NCBI RefSeq assembly: GCF_002811955.1 | Contig: NZ_NPEF01000030.1 | Span: forward strand, 1-24,153 | Reading direction: 5' to 3' | Origin: Leptospira ellisii | GTDB taxonomy: Bacteria; Spirochaetota; Leptospiria; Leptospirales; Leptospiraceae | Length of the DNA: 24,153 bases | Program-made: the position numbers and the translations under genes | Shown here: positions 19,693 through 24,153 of the stretch, piece by piece | How the letters are laid out: each line of letters starts with the position of its first letter | Numbering within the stretch: position 1 is the first letter of the stretch | Notes under the pieces: generated by a model | Told to the model about the DNA's origin: nothing | The model's database searches: none | The model's input: the letters and a program-made list of their open reading frames with translations, nothing else

Positions 19693-20118
19693 ATGCACCA
19701 TCCCGATCGAATCGCGCACATTATCAGCGGAATCAGTGATAAGATATTTTTGGATCTGACCTTGAATTATAAGAAAACGAACGCCCCTATGATCACGCCT
19801 CCCCTAGGAGCGGTGCTTTGCGCTCTTGCGCCGGGAAAAATATTTTCTATGAAAGAGCTTGCGCGAAAGTCGCTGAGAGATCCTTCCACCGTAACTTCGA
19901 TCGTCGCGAAGCTGGAAAAACTCGATTTTATTAAACGAATTAAATCGCCCAAAGACAATAGAATGTTCGAAGTTACGTTGACCCCGCAGGGAAAACGGGT
20001 CCGATCTTCCGTGATCCGCGCTTCCCGCAGGATGTTCTTGAAAATATACAGGAACACCTCCTACGAAGAGAGAAGACTTTTGATGGGTATATTGGAGAAA
20101 ATAGATTCCGGATTATGA
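19693..20118 (+). CDS. MarR-family transcriptional regulator
   Basis: A 141-residue winged-helix regulator: FSMKELARKSLRDPSTVTSIVAKLEKLDFIKRIKSPKDNRMFEVTLTPQGKRV is the helix-turn-helix and wing with the D-x-R wing motif (DNRMF). I choose ATG 19693 rather than TTG 19660; the latter lies inside the -35 box. No ribosome site precedes ATG 19693, and the -10 box TATAGT ends only six bases before it, so the message may be leaderless. It is divergent from the hot-dog/methyltransferase pair and probably regulates them and itself. It converges on the 7TM-SpoIIE gene. Confidence 0.82.
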   Translation: MHHPDRIAHIISGISDKIFLDLTLNYKKTNAPMITPPLGAVLCALAPGKIFSMKELARKSLRDPSTVTSIVAKLEKLDFIKRIKSPKDNRMFEVTLTPQGKRVRSSVIRASRRMFLKIYRNTSYEERRLLMGILEKIDSGL

Positions 20119-20125
20119 CGGTTTC

Positions 20126-20175
20126 GTCCGTTCCGGACTTTACGAACGTATCAAGCCCGCGATCCAAAACGTTCG
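20126..20175. terminator. Convergent hairpin region between marR and the SpoIIE gene
   Basis: Two small stem-loops lie in the 70-base convergent gap: GTCCG/CGGAC (20126-20138, three-base loop, followed by TTTA) and CGAACGT/ACGTTCG (20143-20149 with 20169-20175). They could end transcription from both sides; no strong T tract is present. Confidence 0.35.
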
Positions 20176-20188
20176 GACCGCGACGCGT

Positions 20189-22288
20189 CTAACTTTTTTT
20201 AACCGAATCCGATTCCACGGCGATCACGGTGATGTCGTCGTAACGGAGATTGTCCCCTCTCGTCAGCTCTTCGATCTTCAGGATCTCCTCCACGAGAACG
20301 GGCAGAGCCGTATTCCTTCCTTCGTGCAGCGTTTTCGTGATGAGTTCCATATTGTATTGTTTCGTATTTAAGGAATCCTTCATACGATTTTCGATCAAAC
20401 CGTCCGAAAAGAGGAGAAGTCTGGATCCGGCGGGAAACGGAACCGTTTTGGAGGCGATCTCCAACGTTTCAAATAAACCTAATATAGGCCCGGTCTTTTG
20501 AATCAGGGAAGGAAACTCGTTCGGCAACTGCAGAATCTGATCCGGATGTCCCGCCGAGGAATACGTGAACTCCTCGCGTTCCACATCTATGTCCCCGATC
20601 AGACAAGGAAAGATACTTTCCAAAGAATCGAATTTTTTCAAGAATCTGAAATTCAATTCCTTGAGAATCTGTCCCGGATTCCCGAGATTTTTGAGCTCTT
20701 CGTATTCCGTTTTGAGGGCCATCGTCATAAGGGAAGCCTGAACTCCGTGACCCACCGCGTCCGCGATGACGACGCGCACCTTACCCGGAACGATTTCCGA
20801 GATATCGAGAAAATCGCCCCCCACCTTTTCCAGAGGTTTGTATTCGTAATGAAAGCGGATTCCGGGAATACTCCGATCCAAAGGAGTCAGAATTTTTCGT
20901 TGGACGTTCTGCGCGATCTCCAACTCCCGATTGATCTGAAGGATATTGTCGTTTAACACCCGGGTTCGATCCTCGATCTTTTGGACGAGTTGCTCCTTCA
21001 TCTCGAAAAGTTCCAGGTTGGAAGTCCTCAAATTAAGCGCCAATTCCCTCGTTTCCGCAAACTTTCTCGATCTTTCCGACGCGAGAAGCAGAGATTGCAG
21101 AAAAACGAAAAAGACGAGCGCGTAATGCGAAGTCTGGATGCTTCCCGTCTTAAGAACGCGCGCGTAAAAAAGATCCACCAACACCGCGATGAACAAAATT
21201 CCGGAACCGTAAAGGATATAGGTGTAGTTTTTTTCCTTATCGAAATCGATCTTAAGAATCGTATAAAACAGATACGCGATCGTGAGAAGAATGAAATAGT
21301 GATAGATGGAGATGTTCTGATTGTTGAACTGCACGTCCCCGAAAAGGGTGACCACCGTGAACAAAACCGAAAAGATCACCCCTGCATTGATGAATCTGCG
21401 ATTCACGTACGGCGCGAACACCGAACTGAAGAAAAGAAGGAAAAAGGGAACACTGACCGAAAGCGTCAAGTGGTTGATTTTATTTATCCAAGACCAGGGA
21501 ATTTGAGGAAAAAATAACATTATAATTTTCGAATTCGTAATGGCCGTCCGCATGCAGATCACCAGACTGTATATTCCGAAATACAAAGGCGATACGCTGC
21601 TTCGAAGATAAAGATATTGGAATATATGATATATTCCCATGATCAAAAGACTGCTGAAGGAGAATATGTCGAAAAACAGGGTGATGGCCTTCGAAACTCC
21701 GGCCGCTCCCGAAGGACCGATGGAAATCGGCAAAAGAACTCCCGGCATCGTAGAGGAATAATTGGCGACGAACAGTTCGATCCGGATTTCCTCCCCCTCC
21801 GCGAAAAAAAGAAAATCCTTAGGTTCGATTCTGGCGACGGTGGTTTCTATGCTGGTTCCCGGCGAACCGGCCTCCCCTATCGATTGCCCGTTGACCTTGA
21901 TCCGATACGCGGAGGCGACTCCTCCGATCGAAACGGAAAGAATTTTTTTCCTCCAGACGTCCGGAAGATAAACATGAAGCCTATAGGTGGCGTAGCCGAA
22001 CTGGGGATAAGCCTGATGACTTTTGGATTCGTTGGTCCAGGAACCGGGAACGGAAATAAAACCGCTGGAATGATTTTCGATCGAATCCTCAGGCTGTTGT
22101 TGCCAGTCGAATTCCCATTCTCCGTTGAGTTTGATCATTCCGAAATCGGGATCCTGAATTCCGCGAAGATCGATCTTACCTTGATACGCCCGAAGTCCGT
22201 CTCCGGCCTGCCAAGGAGAAGAAATCATGACGAGAATGATCAAAGCGAACGGGCCGATTAGGAAAAAAAATATTTTTGAAAATTGCAT
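20189..22288 (-). CDS. 7TMR-DISM / SpoIIE-type PP2C phosphatase
   Basis: A 699-residue membrane signalling protein. Order: signal or first helix (5-22), a periplasmic 7TMR-DISM-type beta domain (about 35-190, with LNGEWEFDW and FGYATYRLHVYLP), seven predicted helices (about 200-405), a coiled-coil linker (about 410-460) and a C-terminal SpoIIE PP2C phosphatase domain. Metal-binding aspartates are present: D492 in VGGDFLDI, D510 in ADAVGHG, D629 in FSDGLIE and D684/D685 in DDITVI. It should sense an extracellular carbohydrate-like or other ligand and dephosphorylate a partner, usually an anti-sigma-factor antagonist. No RsbV or RsbW gene is nearby, so the target is elsewhere. It is divergent from a patatin gene over a 159-base gap. 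No clear ribosome site precedes the ATG. Confidence 0.9.
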   Translation of the reverse strand: MQFSKIFFFLIGPFALIILVMISSPWQAGDGLRAYQGKIDLRGIQDPDFGMIKLNGEWEFDWQQQPEDSIENHSSGFISVPGSWTNESKSHQAYPQFGYATYRLHVYLPDVWRKKILSVSIGGVASAYRIKVNGQSIGEAGSPGTSIETTVARIEPKDFLFFAEGEEIRIELFVANYSSTMPGVLLPISIGPSGAAGVSKAITLFFDIFSFSSLLIMGIYHIFQYLYLRSSVSPLYFGIYSLVICMRTAITNSKIIMLFFPQIPWSWINKINHLTLSVSVPFFLLFFSSVFAPYVNRRFINAGVIFSVLFTVVTLFGDVQFNNQNISIYHYFILLTIAYLFYTILKIDFDKEKNYTYILYGSGILFIAVLVDLFYARVLKTGSIQTSHYALVFFVFLQSLLLASERSRKFAETRELALNLRTSNLELFEMKEQLVQKIEDRTRVLNDNILQINRELEIAQNVQRKILTPLDRSIPGIRFHYEYKPLEKVGGDFLDISEIVPGKVRVVIADAVGHGVQASLMTMALKTEYEELKNLGNPGQILKELNFRFLKKFDSLESIFPCLIGDIDVEREEFTYSSAGHPDQILQLPNEFPSLIQKTGPILGLFETLEIASKTVPFPAGSRLLLFSDGLIENRMKDSLNTKQYNMELITKTLHEGRNTALPVLVEEILKIEELTRGDNLRYDDITVIAVESDSVKKS

Positions 22289-22329
22289 CGCGAAAATCAG
22301 CCCGTCTCGTAGAGGTTAAAGTCGAAATT

Positions 22330-22393
22330 CAATTGAGGGTAGTCAATTGCATATAACAACTGACGGAATATAAAACTTAAAAAAATTGCATAT
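22330..22393. promoter_or_regulatory. Promoter with clustered CAATTGA half-sites
   Basis: CAATTGA (22330-22336) and TCAATTG (22343-22349) form a perfect 7-bp inverted repeat. GTCAATTG (22342-22349) and CAACTGAC (22357-22364) form a second with one mismatch, sharing the middle half-site. AATTGCATAT occurs twice (22345-22354 and 22384-22393). A rightward promoter, TTGCAT (22347-22352) and TATAAA (22369-22374) with spacer 16, passes through the cluster and serves the patatin gene. Confidence 0.5.
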
Positions 22394-22447
22394 GACTGAA
22401 TCTTTTCGAATTTTTCGAGGAATCTTACCAAAAAAGAGGATAACGCA

Positions 22448-23341
22448 TTGAAAAAAAACGGAAAAAGAATCCTAGGATTGGCCTTAGGCAGCGGCTCCGC
22501 GCGCGGTTGGTCGCATATCGGCGTTATACGGGTTTTGGAATCCTACGGTTGGAAACCGGACGTAATCTGCGGAACTTCGATCGGATCGATCGTAGGCGCG
22601 TTTTATGCGGCCGGAAAACTGGATCGTCTGGAGGAATGGGTTCAAACCCTGGAATGGAAGGATATACTCGGATTTATGGACATCTCATTCGGAGGAGGTC
22701 TGATTCGAGGAAAAAAATTATTGGATTTTTTCGATCGCGAATTCAAGGATTTGAACTTCGGTCATTTGGAAAAGAAATTCGGAGCGGTGGCCACCGACAT
22801 AGATCGGGGTTCCGAAATATGGCTTCGCGAAGGATCGTTGCCCGAAGCGGTGCGCGCCTCCATTTCCCTTCCCGGAATATTTTCTCCGGTAAAAATCGGA
22901 GACCGATGGCTTGTGGACGGAGGTCTCGTCAATCCGGTGCCCGTCTCTTTGTGTAAGGCGATGGGGGCGGAATTCGTAATCGCCGTCGATCTCAATCAGG
23001 ATCTGCTCGATCGTAAGGATAGGGATTCCGAAGACGAATCGATGACGAAGGAATCGGATCGCAAATCCTTCCTTTCAAAATTTTGGGGAAAGGATATGGA
23101 TGAAAGTCTGGAAAAGGAAAAGGACGAAAAGCCGGGGATGATAGAGGTGATGTCCAAGAGCATCAACGTTATGCAGATTCGAATCACGCGCAGCAGAATG
23201 GCCGGAGATCCGCCCGACGCAACGATCGCCCCGAGACTCAGAAATATCGGACTTATGGAATTCCACAGGGCGAAAGAATGTATCGAAGAGGGAAAAAAAG
23301 CCGCGGAGATGATCTCCGCGTTTCTGGAGAATCCGATTTGA
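22448..23341 (+). CDS. Patatin-like phospholipase (RssA-like)
   Basis: A 297-residue serine lipid hydrolase. The oxyanion segment LGSGSARGWSHIGVIRVLE (13-31) and the nucleophile S44 in GTSIGSIVGAFYAAG start the domain; the catalytic Asp D157 is in WLVDGGLVNPVP. The Ser-Asp dyad is complete. The middle contains the family pattern GAVATDIDRGSEIWLREGSLPEAVRASISLPGIF. A charged insert near 192-225 (DRKDRDSEDESMTKESDRKSF) is unusual and likely disordered. No signal peptide, so cytosolic or membrane-peripheral. The TTG start at 22448 is supported by GAGGAT about nine bases upstream. It is divergent from the 7TM-SpoIIE gene, with shared half-sites between. Substrates are probably phospholipids. Confidence 0.87.
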   Translation: MKKNGKRILGLALGSGSARGWSHIGVIRVLESYGWKPDVICGTSIGSIVGAFYAAGKLDRLEEWVQTLEWKDILGFMDISFGGGLIRGKKLLDFFDREFKDLNFGHLEKKFGAVATDIDRGSEIWLREGSLPEAVRASISLPGIFSPVKIGDRWLVDGGLVNPVPVSLCKAMGAEFVIAVDLNQDLLDRKDRDSEDESMTKESDRKSFLSKFWGKDMDESLEKEKDEKPGMIEVMSKSINVMQIRITRSRMAGDPPDATIAPRLRNIGLMEFHRAKECIEEGKKAAEMISAFLENPI

Positions 23342-23367
23342 AATCGTTTCGTAAAATTGGATTCTCC
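23302..23367. other. Palindrome and hairpin at the 3' end of the patatin gene
   Basis: CGCGGAGAT-G-ATCTCCGCG (23302-23320) is a 19-base perfect palindrome with a single central base, within the last codons. A second hairpin, GGAGAATCC (23326-23334) with GGATTCTCC (23359-23367), spans the stop codon and is followed on the plus strand by an A run, so as a T-tract terminator it would suit leftward transcripts only. The 149 bases 23342-23490 otherwise contain no gene. Confidence 0.45.
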
Positions 23368-23490
23368 CAAAAAAAAAGCCTGACGAATCTTTCCGGATTG
23401 CGTTTCTTCCGCGAACCTGAATCCTTTCTGTGTGAGACCGAGGACGAAGTCGGTTTCGCGTCTTCAATTTCAAATTAGAATCGAGCCCGT

Positions 23491-24153
23491 ATGAATTCAA
23501 AAAAACCGTTCCGCAACACGACGTTCCGTTTTCCGATTCCAATCCTGTTTCTGTTTTTTTTCGCGACCCTGATCCATTGCAACAAAAAGGAAACTGTCTC
23601 GGTGTTGGAAGCGCGGGATCTAACGGAAAAGGACAATCTCGTGGAAGCGCTTCAAAAGGCCGAAGAGGAATTAAAACAAAAGGGCGACACCGGAGAACTC
23701 TTATACATCCGCGGGTGGATCCGTTATCTTCAAAAAAACCAAAAGGCGGCCAAAGACGACTTTCTTCTCTGTCTACAACTGAGTCCGGATTCCCTGGATT
23801 GCAAACGGGGTTTGGGACTCGTTTACGAAGCGGATAAGGATTATACCAAGGCGGAAACCGCTTATCGGGAAGCGCTTGCGATCTCCGAAAAACACGGGTT
23901 AGACGCTCAGGCCATTCTTCGCGAAAATCTGGGAAACCTCTATCTGCGTCAAAATCGGAGAAAGGAAGCCGCCGGAGAATTCAAGACCTCCGTTTCGCTT
24001 TCCGATAGGGGCGACGCGTATTACGGATTGACCCTTTGTCTGATGATGGAAGGCGATACGGAAGGAGCGATCACCTCCTTGGAAAAACGACAAAAGCTGC
24101 ATTCGGTTTCGAATTCCCTTCCGATCGTGATCAGCTTTCAGAACGGAGTTCGC
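23491..24153 (+). CDS. TPR-repeat lipoprotein (partial, runs off the right end)
   Basis: An open frame of 221 codons from ATG 23491 to the window edge with no stop, so the C-terminus is missing. The N-terminus [30 protein letters not shown] is a signal peptide ending in lipobox LIHC with lipidation at C30. The mature part is helical and shows tetratricopeptide-type repeats: [60 protein letters not shown] and [33 protein letters not shown] lipoproteins are common spirochaetal envelope proteins that bridge other proteins. The ribosome site is poor. It follows the patatin gene on the same strand with a 149-base gap. Confidence 0.85.
   Translation, partial: MNSKKPFRNTTFRFPIPILFLFFFATLIHCNKKETVSVLEARDLTEKDNLVEALQKAEEELKQKGDTGELLYIRGWIRYLQKNQKAAKDDFLLCLQLSPDSLDCKRGLGLVYEADKDYTKAETAYREALAISEKHGLDAQAILRENLGNLYLRQNRRKEAAGEFKTSVSLSDRGDAYYGLTLCLMMEGDTEGAITSLEKRQKLHSVSNSLPIVISFQNGVR

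Noticed and set aside
21617..22261. 214-codon frame opposite the 7TM-SpoIIE gene
   Set aside because: Antisense to a clear multi-domain gene, with low-complexity charged composition.

Overview
The window reads as a chromosomal stretch of a spirochaete, most probably a Leptospira species. This is inferred from protein character: loose spirochaetal lipoboxes ending LSC, IQC and IHC, a 7TM/SpoIIE phosphatase, a WYL regulator, and recurrent intergenic copies of a GGAGTTCCCACA element that I associate with Leptospira. No species can be named from sequence alone. I see no tRNA, rRNA, CRISPR array, transposase or phage gene, so this looks like core or clade-specific chromosome rather than a mobile island. 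Twenty-three protein genes are supported, the last running off the right edge.

Layout. 1-1740: glyoxalase I, then a thioesterase-MarR operon whose promoter carries a perfect 20-bp palindrome. 1872-3240: a leftward WYL regulator divergent from a two-helix membrane peptide. 3241-5041: paired hairpins, a DegT-fold protein that has lost its PLP lysine, and a 400-base gap with repeats and a good promoter. 5042-10156: an orphan RND pump and a PAS-PAS histidine kinase. 10307-11107: a crotonase-family protein. 11314-15245 (leftward): a lipoprotein of the sulfatase fold with Thr at the nucleophile position, then a MarR-SRPBCC-DUF3052 cluster with a second palindromic operator. 15351-18070 (rightward): monoacylglycerol-lipase-like hydrolase, a two-gene HadA/HadB-like dehydratase, and a DUF4349 lipoprotein. 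18133-20118: a hot-dog protein and methyltransferase pair divergent from a third MarR regulator. 20189-24153: a 7TM-SpoIIE phosphatase divergent from a patatin-like phospholipase, then a TPR lipoprotein.

How the genes may work together. Many products act on acyl chains or lipids: two thioesterase-type hot-dog proteins, a crotonase homologue, a two-subunit hydratase, a lipase, a patatin and perhaps a lipid-modifying sulfatase-fold lipoprotein. Three separate MarR regulators each sit beside a small gene set and each has a candidate inverted-repeat operator in front. The inferred picture is a set of small locally regulated lipid and envelope modules, not one large system.

The most unusual items are the lysine-less DegT protein, the MarR operators (two with start codons placed directly behind the -10 box, suggesting leaderless mRNAs), and the nested CAATTGA-type half-sites between the phosphatase and the patatin. 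No clearly new multi-gene defence or mobile system was found.
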